Assembly (NCBI GenBank): GCA_025531455.1
Contig: JAMYHL010000012.1
Coordinates: 310,001-374,000, forward strand
Direction: 5' to 3'
Length of the DNA stretch: 64,000 nt
Origin: Apiotrichum sp. Y4204
Lineage: Eukaryota; Basidiomycota; Tremellomycetes; Trichosporonales; Trichosporonaceae
A program made the translations under genes and the position numbers. The notes beneath the pieces were generated by a model. That model was not told the origin of the DNA. It saw only the letters and a program-made list of their open reading frames with translations, and ran no database searches. This document shows positions 21,703-30,980 of the stretch, piece after piece (position 1 is the first letter of the stretch; every line of letters begins with the position of its first letter).

Positions 21703-24700
21703 ATGACAGCCCCGTGTGAGTAGAGAAGAGTTGGGAGAGGAGAAAAGGGGTATGATGAGGAGAGGGAGATACAGAGTCGGTGTACGGATCAACTGGCGCT
21801 CGCTGTTGGTCGAGTTGCGAGTTGCGAGTTGCGAGTTGGTTAACTCCGCTCGTAGCCGCTGTATGCGCGCCGCGGCACTCCGGCACTCTGGCGCTCATCC
21901 CCGTCTGCGTCGGCTGGTGCCTGCGTCGTCGACAACATGAGCATCATATCATGACGCTGCCCGCCCGTTTGGGTTATGGCCTGGCCCACCAGCGACTCTG
22001 GACTTTCGTTCTGCTGTTCTTCCAACGCCGATGCTGACGCTGTTTTTAATACTTGTGCTTGGCCAATGTCGATATCCGTGCCACATTACACTCCACGCTT
22101 CCATCCACCTCTCCACGTCTGGGCCTCCACTCGACAATATTCTCCATTTCGTCCGGCTCTCCGTCTCTTCGTCACTCTCATCTCCTCTTAATCTGGCCCC
22201 GTCTCGCCCCGTCTTGTCTCGCCTCGCCACGTCTCTCTTGCCCCTCCTCACCAACATTCCACCCCACCATTCCGCCATTTGTCACCCTCTCGTGTATACG
22301 CTCCGATCTCTGCAGTGCCGGGACTGAGCGCGTCACCGCCGCCAACACTCACGCCGCGCCTCGCGGCCATGCCCCTCGTCCCTCCCGCGCCCGCGCCTAT
22401 CGACCCCGCGGCCTGCAACCCCCCATATATCCAGGGTATGACGCTCGACCCCGGCGTCGGCGTCAGCGCCGCAGCCGGACTCGGAGTCGGAGCAGACGAA
22501 AGTACCACTGCCGCTAGCGCCGTCGCTGCTCCGGTCCCAGCTCCACCATGTACACAACTTAGCGAGGACTCGGACGGGATCGACGATCACGACCACGCCT
22601 CGGACGAGGACGATAGCAGGTCGCCGAGCCCCGCGCTCACCGTCTCGAATGGGTGCGTTCAAGCTGACGGGCGGAGTGGGCAGATGAAGACCGGCCGCAT
22701 GGAATTCTGCCGCTACTCGTCATCAATGTTCCTTTTCTCCGTCTTGCCACCGCTCTGCCGGCATTTCCTCTTCTGACCCCACTGACACACAGCCCCACAT
22801 CACCGCCCTCCGTCGCCGAGTCGCTCGTGCGCTTCAGCGGCGCTTTGTCCTCGCTCAGCGCGCGCGGCACCTCGTCCACCTCGAGTCTTCCGAGTACAAG
22901 CGGCGCAAGCAACAGCGGAAGTGTCGGACCACCTGGCCCCGTCCGGGCGCCCAAGGCCGAGGTCGGCTTTGGCCTGCTGCATTCGGAGGAAGAGCTCAAG
23001 AAGGCGCTGAGCGGAAAGGAGCGCATGTTCGTCCTCATGCTGGGCAAGGAATACGAGGCGTTTATCGGGCGTGTCGTGCGTGGAGAATACACGGCGCGCG
23101 TTCCGGTATCGGTACCCACCACAGTGGACATTGCGCCGTCAAAGAAGATTGACGTCGCGGCAACATCAAAGTACCTCCGCATGCTCACGTACAAGCTTGC
23201 CGAGTGGTATGGGCTGCGCGCAGTACTCGGCGCTGACGGGGGTATGGTTGTAGGCGTTCTGGGAAGCTTGGATGAGAGAGCGTGGGTACCGCAGCTTGCT
23301 CCGGAGACACCCAGCTGACATCAGAATGACGCTCAAGATTGCGACTCTTGTTCCTGAGGCGATCGCGCCTCAGACGCAGCAGTTCCGGATCATGCGGCGC
23401 GCGGTTGCGGCGCCGTCGAGCGCTGGTGGGGAGGACGAAGGCGTGTCCCGCGGGACGTCGGTGTCCGGCGGGGATGACGGTACAGAGTCGTTAGGGCCGC
23501 GGGGGAAGACGCTCGAGGAGCGCACACTTGCATATGCGCTTGCGCGGAAACGGATCATCGGGGACGACGAGCTGCGGGAGCGCGAGGACGACAACGCATC
23601 GTCGACCTCGGCGGGCCAGAGTCAGTGGCGCGGGTCGCGGCAAGCTTCCTCGCGATTCGGGGACGACGACGACGACGAGCTCGACCCCGTCCCCCGCAGG
23701 AGCTATCCCCCGGACTTTGAGTATGTGTATCCGTCGCTCTACCACCCGACGCATTCGGCACCAGAGAGCCAGGCTACACCAGCACCGCCACCGCCTGGCG
23801 CTAGTGTCGGCCCTGGTGTCGGTACTGGCGTGGCCCCGCCACCACTCAACAGCGGTGCACCGTACGGCTTTGCCGCCATGGCGCCCGCGTACCAGGGCTA
23901 CATGGTGCAGGGTGTCGGATACCCAGACCAGCGGCAGTACCAAATGGTTGCGCCGTACCCCAGCGCACCGTACGGCGGGCAGATGCCGATGGGCGCGCCA
24001 TATCCTCCCTGGCAACAGTCGATGCCCGGACAGATGGCCGGGCAGATGCCGGCGGGGCCGGCAGGGCAGATGGTGAACGGCCAGATACCTGCTCAAATGC
24101 CAGCGCAGATGGCAGGGCAAGGAGGCCAGATGATGATGCAGATGGGCGCGCAGGGGTGGTATCCACCAGACATGGGCATGGCGCCGCAGCCGAACATGAT
24201 GCCAATCATACCGCAGGGCATGCCGTACGCGCCAACAACATATGCGGCGTACCAGGGCCCTGCGCTCGCGCAGCCGACGCCAATGCGCCCCGGGATCGAC
24301 CCGCTCAGCTCGACGGCAAGCTCCATCTCGTCTCGCTCGTACCAGGACGTCCACTCGCGACCGCACTCGCGGGGTTCGACCACCTCGACCCGCTCCGCTG
24401 CGTCCTCGGTCCGTCTCGGCGCAATGTATCCCGGCGGACCGGCCGCATACGGCTTTTCGCGCCAGAAGGCTGTTAAACCCCCGCAGCAGCCGTTTGCGAC
24501 CGTCAAGGGAATGGGATTCGAGAGCGCCAGGCGCAACGGCCGCCAGAGTCCGGTGAGTCCAGATGAGCTGTGTTTCTGCATCTGATTTTGCTGACATTAG
24601 GCATCCACCACATCCTCGCGCTCGTCACGACGTGCCAGCTCCTCAATACACATCACACAGCCGCAGCCGGGCCAACACCCGCTTCCGCAGCGCCCCGACT

Positions 24701-25332
24701 GGGCAGCAAACAATGTTCCATACCACCCGTCGCCGATGCCGCTTGGATCGCTGGGTTCTGAGCCGAGCTCGTCCGACTTTCCCCCGCTGCACCGTCCCAG
24801 TGCCGCGACGAGCGCCGAGCCAATGCAGGTCGAAAAGGTCAAGATGCGTCTTCCGAACGGCACGGTATGGAATGGGGCTGCGCGCGGCTTCCAGCATCCG
24901 CAGAACCAGCACAGCTCGCAGATGTACTCGTCTGCGCAGGAGATGCTCGCAGACGTGCACCACGCTCAGCCGGGGATTTCCATTCTCCCGAATCCGAACA
25001 AGCAGCCACCGCCGCCGCCGCCTGCGCCGGCACTTGACGTCGACCCCGACTTTCCCCGCCGCATGCCCTCATCACGGACGCCGAGCCTGTACGACCCCTC
25101 GGCACCCCGCCTCCGCCTGCCGGCACAGTCCCAGTCGCAATCTCAGTCGCAGTCCCAGTCGCAGTCGCAGTCTGAGTCTCAGTCGCCGGCCCTCCCTGCT
25201 GCGACGCCGCCGGCGCCCCCGTCGCTTGTGGACACGGAGGAGATTGAGGACCGTCTCGCGGCGATGGGTGTGCGGCAGGACAAGACGGCAGCACGACAGC
25301 CGAGCTACGCCAAGGCCGTGCGCCGGGATTAG
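21703..25332 (+). CDS. R3H and SUZ domain RNA-binding protein
   Basis: Five exons (21703-21715, 22316-22652, 22793-23281, 23325-24552, 24601-25332) give 932 aa. R3H-SUZ proteins (Encore/ARPP21-like) bind single-stranded RNA and act in mRNA control. The R3H domain is at about 190-280 (KERMFVLMLGKEYEAFI, then TSKYLRMLTYKLAEWYGL). The SUZ-like block follows (APQTQQFRIMRR). The rest is low complexity: acidic DDDDELD, a Gln/Met/Gly/Pro stretch with repeats such as GQMAGQMPAG, and an eight-fold Ser-Gln run. The tail ends SYAKAVRRD. The start is inferred: a C/T-rich leader precedes ATGACAGCCCCGT at 21703, a GTGAGT donor follows, and the frame closes with exon 2 after a 600-nt intron. If that exon is wrong, the next in-frame ATG is 22369. 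Confidence 0.85.
21812..21839. repeat. Heptanucleotide tandem repeat (GAGTTGC)n
   Basis: Three perfect copies of GAGTTGC plus one GAGTTGG lie inside the long first intron of the R3H gene. Confidence 0.9.
25129..25188 (+). repeat. Ser-Gln coding microsatellite
   Basis: A run of alternating TCN and CAG/CAA codons gives about eight Ser-Gln pairs in the C-terminal region of the R3H-SUZ protein. It is likely length-variable. SQ clusters are also potential targets of ATM/ATR-type kinases, but this is inference. Confidence 0.8.
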
Positions 25333-26224
25333 GAGTAGGAGAGACATTGGTCAACGGGAACGATACACAACATACCGGGTTGGTGTCTCGGCGCAGACAT
25401 CACCAACGATACAGCAACGATACAGCCCAGCATTAAAAGTAACCGAAAAACGCAACATAAAAACGGGGGGAACGAGTAGAAGTGGGGGCAGGTGGGGCAG
25501 AACGAGGCGTGTGTAATGGGCGTCAAGAGGGGTCAGCATCACGGCCAGAAGCACCAGAAGCACCAGAAAGATACAGTTACAGTTACAGTACAGTAGACCA
25601 CAGAGGACCGGGGTTTCACAGACACATAGGACCGCATCGGCAGTCTTGCATGCACCATATCATCATGTCAAGGAGGAGAAGATGGACGGCCTACGAGCTA
25701 CGCGTCTCGGCTTCGGCCTCGGCCTCAGCTTGGGGTCTTGGCGCCGAGATACTGTCTTGGGCCTGGGGGGTGCGATCCGGCAGTGGACGCGCCGTGCTGG
25801 CCGCGCTGCGCGCTGTGCTCCGAGCCTAAAACGCTAGACGCCGTTCCTGTTTCTCATGTCTCATGGGTGCATACGTGTCAGACTGCGTAGCAGCCGAAGC
25901 AGTAGATAGATGACATGCACCGCCCGCAGACATACATACAGTACATGTATCGCTCGCTGGCACCCTGTTTCGATGAGTACAAGGGTGCAACAGCAGAGCC
26001 GCTGACGGCATTGTACCGCATCCCCATAGCCGGGGAGTGAGAGATCGAGGGGGCATCGAGAGGGATCGAGGGATGGAGAAGGGTCGTGTTACCCGGCGGC
26101 AGCATTCCCCATTTCCCACTCTACCCCACTTTTGCTGGCGGACTCTTGATCAAACCACAAACCACAACAACAACAACACCAACACACTCTTATCTCTTCT
26201 CGGCACCGCTCCATCCACACCACC
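25333..26224. other. Intergenic spacer
   Basis: This is the 3' region of the R3H gene and the promoter of the lipase gene. ACAGTTACAGTTACAG at about 25574 is a small repeat. The final 70 bases are CA-rich (AACAACAACA type) before the ATG at 26225. I see no gene. Confidence 0.5.
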
Positions 26225-27512
26225 ATGTCTACGATCAAGGAGCAGAACAAGGTCTCCGCCGTCGAGGAGTACATCCTCGGCCCCGAGGACATTCCCTTCT
26301 ACACCAAGCGGGTACGCAAAAACCCGGGTGGCGGCGGCGGTATACTAATAATTCTCAGTGGTTCCCGACCGACACCGAGCCGAAAGCGTACCTCCTCTTC
26401 TGCCACGGCTTTGCAGAGCATATTCAGCGGTACGATGCCTTTTTCCGCCTCCTCGCTGCCCCGCCGTACGCACTGCACGTATTCGCATACGACAAGCGCG
26501 GGCACGGCAAGACGTCGCAGCAGCCGATGGACGCCAAGGCGCCGCAGTACGCTGCGTGGAAGCAGGACGGCAAGACTGTCGCGCTCCAAAAGGGCATGCG
26601 CGGGCGGAATGGCGGGTGGGCCAAAGCCATGCCTGACTTGGAGTGGTTTGTGCAGAGCGAGAGCGAGCGCGCAAAGAGCAAGGGCAAGAAACTGTTCTTG
26701 TACGGTCACTCGATGGTGAGTTTGGGCGCTGGGGTGACTCGGGTGGCGGCTCGAGGTTCTGGATAGCTCTGAGCGTCATCCGGATGGACGGATGCCGCAA
26801 ATAGACCTGCAGCATATACCCTCGGCGCTCGGCGCTCCGCCCTCGGCCCTCGGCGTGTTTTCTGATTCCTACACTCCATTCCCGTACTTACACACAGGGC
26901 GGCGGCGAGGTGCTTGGCTTTGCGTCGCGCAAGACCCCGCCCCCCTCCCCCGAGACGGTCAAGCTCCTCGCGGGCGTCATTGCCAGCGGGCCGTTCATCC
27001 GCTCCGCAGTGCCCATCAACCCCATCCAGTCCAAGGTCGGCACCCTCGCGGCCAATCTCGGCCTCGGCAACTTTTTGATCAACACCCCGCTCGACATCAA
27101 GGTGAGTGCGTAAATTATGCCGTTGTTCTGACCACAGATGCTCACCCACGACCCGGACATTGTCGAGAAGACGGGCAAGGACCCAATGTGCCAGCCGGTG
27201 GGCTCGCTGCGCACGGCGGCGGACATGCTCTCTGGCGGCGACTTTCTCGACTCGCGCGCGTCGTGGGACGCGTGGCCAGAGGACCTCCCCCTACTTCTCT
27301 ACCACGGCGGCGAGGATGCCATCTGCTGCCCCAAGGCGGCGGTGCGGTTCGGCGACCGCGTCGTGGCAAAGGACAAGACGACAAAGATCCTCGAGGGGCT
27401 GTATCACGAGCCCCACAACGAGCTCGCGCCCGCCCCGGCCAACCTCGCCAAGCTGGTGGCAGAGTGGGTCCTCAAGCGCGCGGGCGAGGACGAGGTGCAG
27501 GCAAAGCTCTGA
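26225..27512 (+). CDS. YJU3: Monoacylglycerol lipase (Yju3-like)
   Basis: Four exons (26225-26311, 26359-26715, 26898-27101, 27138-27512) give 340 aa. This alpha/beta-hydrolase cleaves monoacylglycerols to glycerol and fatty acid and, in yeast, acts at lipid droplets. Visible are the oxyanion block LLFCHGFAEH, YDKRGHGKT, the nucleophile Ser147 in LYGHSMGGGEVLG split by an intron, the acid Asp276 in YHGGEDAIC, and the His block GLYHEPHNE (302-311). The second intron is 182 nt and contains a heptamer array. There is no signal peptide. Confidence 0.93.
26821..26855. repeat. Heptanucleotide tandem repeat (CTCGGCG)5
   Basis: Five consecutive 7-nt units, CTCGGCG twice, then CTCCGCC, CTCGGCC and CTCGGCG, lie in the second intron of the lipase gene. 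The complement reads GAGCGCC in a suitable register. Confidence 0.85.
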
Positions 27513-27728
27513 CACCCGTGTCCGAGCTAATGCAACCGGTTACGAGTTGAGTGTCCGCGACCAGCGTCCGGGCAGCAGTGTTCTAATATAAGTCCATATG
27601 GTATGGGGATGTATAGTGGTCCGACGGACGGGTATCCTGTGGGCGGCGCGGCCGGCCACGAAACTAGATAAGAGGGGGGGAGGAGGTGCGGGGTGGCATC
27701 GAGATGGACATCCAGGCATGGGGAGGCT

Positions 27729-27758
27729 GCTAGAGATCCACCTGCTAGAGATCCACCT
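27729..27758. repeat. 15-nt tandem duplication at the stop codon
   Basis: The unit GCTAGAGATCCACCT is present twice back to back. One copy contains the TAG of the minus-strand membrane-protein gene and the other lies just after it, so the sequence around the stop is duplicated. Confidence 0.85.
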
Positions 27759-28402
27759 TGCCCGCGGCGCTCCCCACGCTCGCGACACTGACGGCGGCGG
27801 GGACCTGGGGCGCGCCGCGGACCGACATCCAGAGGATATTGAGCCACTCGACAATCGCGTCGAGCACGCTGCTGTTCTCGTCGCCGAAGACATAGTACGA
27901 AAACCGGCGGGAGAGGTACGAAAAGTGCGAGGGGAAATACGTAAAGGCCGAGTACCAGAACAGACCGGTGATGGGGAGGACGAGGATGGCTGTCGTTAGG
28001 ATCGCAGGACGCAGGACGCAGGACGCCGACGCCGCAGGACGCAGGGATGGAGGGTGGAGGCCAGGGTCGAGTCGGACGAGGCGCCACCGGCCGGCAGGCA
28101 GGGTGAGCCGACAGCCAAGTCACCAGTCGAGCTCGCCAAGCTCCAAACGCATCTCCAACTCCATCCTCCAGACTCACCGACAATGAGCGCCTCCCACCAC
28201 TCGAGCATTGCAAACGAGAGATGCGCATCAATCTGCACCCTGCCGTCAGCCCTGGACTGTCCATATATATCTCTCCGCACCCCTTCTTCCAGAACCACCG
28301 GCGCAGGCCGTACGGCCCGCGCGGGGGCATGAGGTCGTAGCGTGCGATGCCGCCGAGGCGGACGTCGACGGGCGGCGGGGGCGGGGGGCGGGCGCGGGCC
28401 AT
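27745..28402 (-). CDS. Serine palmitoyltransferase small-subunit-like membrane protein
   Basis: Three exons (28281-28402, 28178-28239, 27745-27989) give 142 aa. The core AMLEWWEALIVAILVL followed by FWYSAFTYFPSHFS matches the pattern of small SPT subunits (ssSPT/Tsc3-like): an aromatic, ML.PWE-like segment, one membrane helix, and Y.P.H just after it. These subunits activate serine palmitoyltransferase in the ER, the first step of sphingolipid synthesis. The N-terminus is Pro/Arg-rich and cytosolic-looking; the C-terminus has a short extra hydrophobic helix (VLDAIVEWLNILWMSV). The assignment rests on pattern, not on a search. The gene is divergent from ORC5 with 216 bp between starts. The second intron (188 nt) carries a GCAGGAC repeat. 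Confidence 0.62.
28004..28047. repeat. Heptanucleotide tandem repeat (GCAGGAC)n
   Basis: Three perfect GCAGGAC units plus a diverged copy further on lie in the second intron of the ssSPT-like gene. Confidence 0.85.
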
Positions 28403-28618
28403 TGTGGGGATAGATTATGTTGGGATGGAGAGAGGGATGGTATATGGAGTAATGTGGATAGTTGTGAGTGAGACGACGTCGACGAAAGCATCAAAAGATC
28501 GCGCCACTCGAACTGAAGAGCAAGATTTACTCCCGCGCGCCTCCACTTCCGGTCTTCCGGCCACCTTTGGATTTCATTTTCCGTCGCTGTTGTTGTTGTT
28601 GTTGTTGTCGTCAACACC

Positions 28619-30165
28619 ATGGACACACTCGCGACGCTGCTCGCCCACTCCGCCCCGGGCCTCGTGCACGTGCACCACCCGCACAGCGCCGCGAGCGCGC
28701 TCGCCTTCTCCCTCCCCGAGCGGTGTGCGGTCGCGCGCCTCGACGCAGTCGAGCACCATACCCCGCGGCTAGTGTACGCTGGGATTGTTGGGCGTCTCGC
28801 GCGCGCGGTCGGTACAGAATATGATGGCGGCGAGATACTTTCCTGGGACGCATTTGCGCGCGCTCTCCGCTTTCTTTGGGGAAACCGGGGTGGCCAAGCA
28901 GTTGTTATCGTCACCAAGGCGGAGCGGCTGCGCGCCGTCCTCGGACCGTCGTTCGCCGCCCTTACCCGCCTCGCCGAGCTCGTAAGTTCTAGTAGGGGCG
29001 TAGGCTCACACCAGGTCGGCATTCCCGCTACTGTCGTGCTCTGCTCCCAGATGCCGTGGGACGATTTGCGGCCGCCGAGGGCAGACGCCCCGGAACCCGT
29101 ACACATCTATCTCGAGGCATTGCGGCGCGATGGTGAGCTACAAGACTGGGCTAAGCTGACGTGGCAGAAATGCTCGCCCTCCTCGCACCAGGGAGCACGC
29201 ATCCGCTCTACCCGCGTTTTTTGGAACTCCTGCTCGCGAGTGTCGCACACCTCGCTCCCCCGTCCGCCGCCGAGATCGAGTACATCGCATCCGCCCTGTG
29301 GCCAATCTACACCGCGACTCTCCCGCCACACGCAGAGATGACCGCCCTCGGGATGGAATATCCCCCAGGGGACGAACCGCCCCCGCTGGCCATCACCGTC
29401 AAGCTGCTCACGGACCTGAAGCACCAGCTCAGCCTCGCACTCGCCGCCGCGACCGAGAGCGTCCTCCCCCGCACCGCGGGACACAGCGAGTTTACCCGCG
29501 CCCTCATGCCCGTCACGCCGGACGGTGAGCCGCGCCCAACCTCGGCCCGTGTGGTTCCCCGCCCGCCGCCACTCGACCTCCCCTTGGCTGCGAAATTCCT
29601 CCTCGTCGCAGCCTATTGCGCAAGCTACAACCCCGCGAAAACCGATATCCGCCTCTTCGGGCGCGGGACAGGGCCAGACGGGAAGAGGCGGCGGGGCGGG
29701 GCGGTCCGCCGTCCGGGATACGGTCGAACACGGGTGGGCAAAGTCCCACAGCGCCTGCTCGGCCCGCGACCGTTCCCGCTTGACCGGCTGCTGGCGCTCT
29801 TTGCGAGCTTGTACGCGGAACACGCGGCGCGGCCGGCACACCTCGAGCCGGAGGACGACAAGCTCCCCGAGATCGATCCCTTCGCGTCGCCCGAGGTGGC
29901 CGCTGCACAGGCCCAGGACCGCCGCGAAGCAGAGGTGGCGGCCGAAGAGGCGTGGGACGACGCGGTGGACCACCTCGCGTTTTCGACGCGGCTCTGGGCG
30001 CTCATCCCCGAACTCGAGGCGCAGGGCCTCCTCCGCCGCGCGAGCCCCGTTGACAGGCTCGACAACATCATGTTCCGCTGCGAGGTGGACTATGATGCCG
30101 TCAAGAGCGTCGCGCGCGAGCTGAAAATCGTCCTGGATGAGTATCTCTACGAGACGAGTGTGTAA
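28619..30165 (+). CDS. ORC5: Origin recognition complex subunit 5
   Basis: Three exons (28619-28981, 29015-29132, 29168-30165) give 492 aa. ORC5 is an AAA+-like subunit of the six-part complex that marks replication origins. The match rests on the overall order: an N-terminal AAA+-like region with VIVTKAERL and ALTRLAELVGIPATVVLCSQMPWDDL, then the C-terminal block LPLAAKFLLVAAYCASYNPAKTD, which is characteristic of ORC5, followed by GRGTGPDGKRRRGG and a winged-helix-like end. The Walker A position reads HHPHSAAS (19-26) in place of a GxxxxGKT loop, and Walker B has Thr99 where Asp is usual. The 33-nt intron 28982-29014 is stop-free and in frame, but removal gives the better family alignment. 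A TGT-repeat lies in the leader (about 28589-28609). Confidence 0.87.
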
Positions 30166-30361
30166 TGTGCGAGAGGTGGATTGATGCTGTATTTGTACGA
30201 CTCTGGGCCGTGGTGATTGGGCTTCGTGATAGAACAAAGAGATGTATGACTGTCTAGTGCATCTCGTACGATCTTGTGTTGCTTACGGGCAGCGCACGCT
30301 TCTGATCTCGCCCTCGAACAATTCCAGCATACTCGAGTCATTACCAGGTCAACAAAAGGGC

Positions 30362-30366
30362 AAAAA
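30362..30366 (-). terminator. RNA polymerase III terminator of tRNA-Gly
   Basis: Five T residues on the minus strand begin four bases after the tRNA 3' end, as expected for a Pol III stop. Confidence 0.8.
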
Positions 30367-30369
30367 TTT

Positions 30370-30440
30370 TACACTGTAAGGGAGTCGAACCCCTGCCGCG
30401 TCGATGGCAACGACGCATGATACCGTTTCACCAACAGTGT
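30370..30440 (-). tRNA. tRNA-Gly (GCC)
   Basis: Read on the minus strand, the 7-bp acceptor stem ACACTGT/ACAGTGT closes. The D-arm is GTGA-AACGGTA-TCAT. The anticodon stem CGTCG/CGACG encloses the loop TTGCCAT, giving anticodon GCC. The T-arm is AGGGG-TTCGACT-CCCTT. The discriminator is A. There is no intron. The gene lies about 200 bp after ORC5. The first base pair is A-U, which is less common than G-C for glycine tRNAs. Confidence 0.92.
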
Positions 30441-30980
30441 CTTACAAACCTGGAAGCGCTGGTTGGCCAGGTCCGACACGTCCGAGGACGGCGTCCGGAC
30501 CCCGTCTGGACCGTCGACCTAAGTTTGGTTATATCACTCCTGCTTTCGTCGGTAAATCACCTCTTTTACGGACAAGAGGTGTGCAGAGTCCAGCTGGGAG
30601 CCGTTATCACCCAATTCTCGATGGAGGTGATGACGTGATAACGTTGCGTCCTCGCCCCAGCGCCCTGGCGTTGACTGACGGCGGGTGTTCTTGACGGCGT
30701 GATGCCTGATACTCCCAAACGGGCATGCTGCATCGTCGCAAGATCGGAAACCATCAGCTCTATATTGACACCCCATATCAAAGACAGATGACTGCATGCA
30801 GAATCCCGAGACGTACAAAACCAAAACCCCGTTGCCCGCACTTTGCTACCCTACTAACCACGTTACATTCTTCCATTCTTCCATGATGCGTAGCCGCGCC
30901 GCGGCCCCGCATCCCCTTTACAGCTTGATCTCAGCCCCCAGAGTCTCAGACTCTCCCTCGCAGGTCAGCGTCGCTTGGGC
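30441..30980. other. Intergenic spacer
   Basis: This lies between the tRNA and the stop of the minus-strand hydrolase gene. I see only short ORFs with no features. Confidence 0.5.

Noticed and set aside
29107..30237. A 376-codon minus-strand frame over ORC5
   Set aside because: It lies fully opposite the conserved ORC5 C-terminal region and has no recognisable feature.
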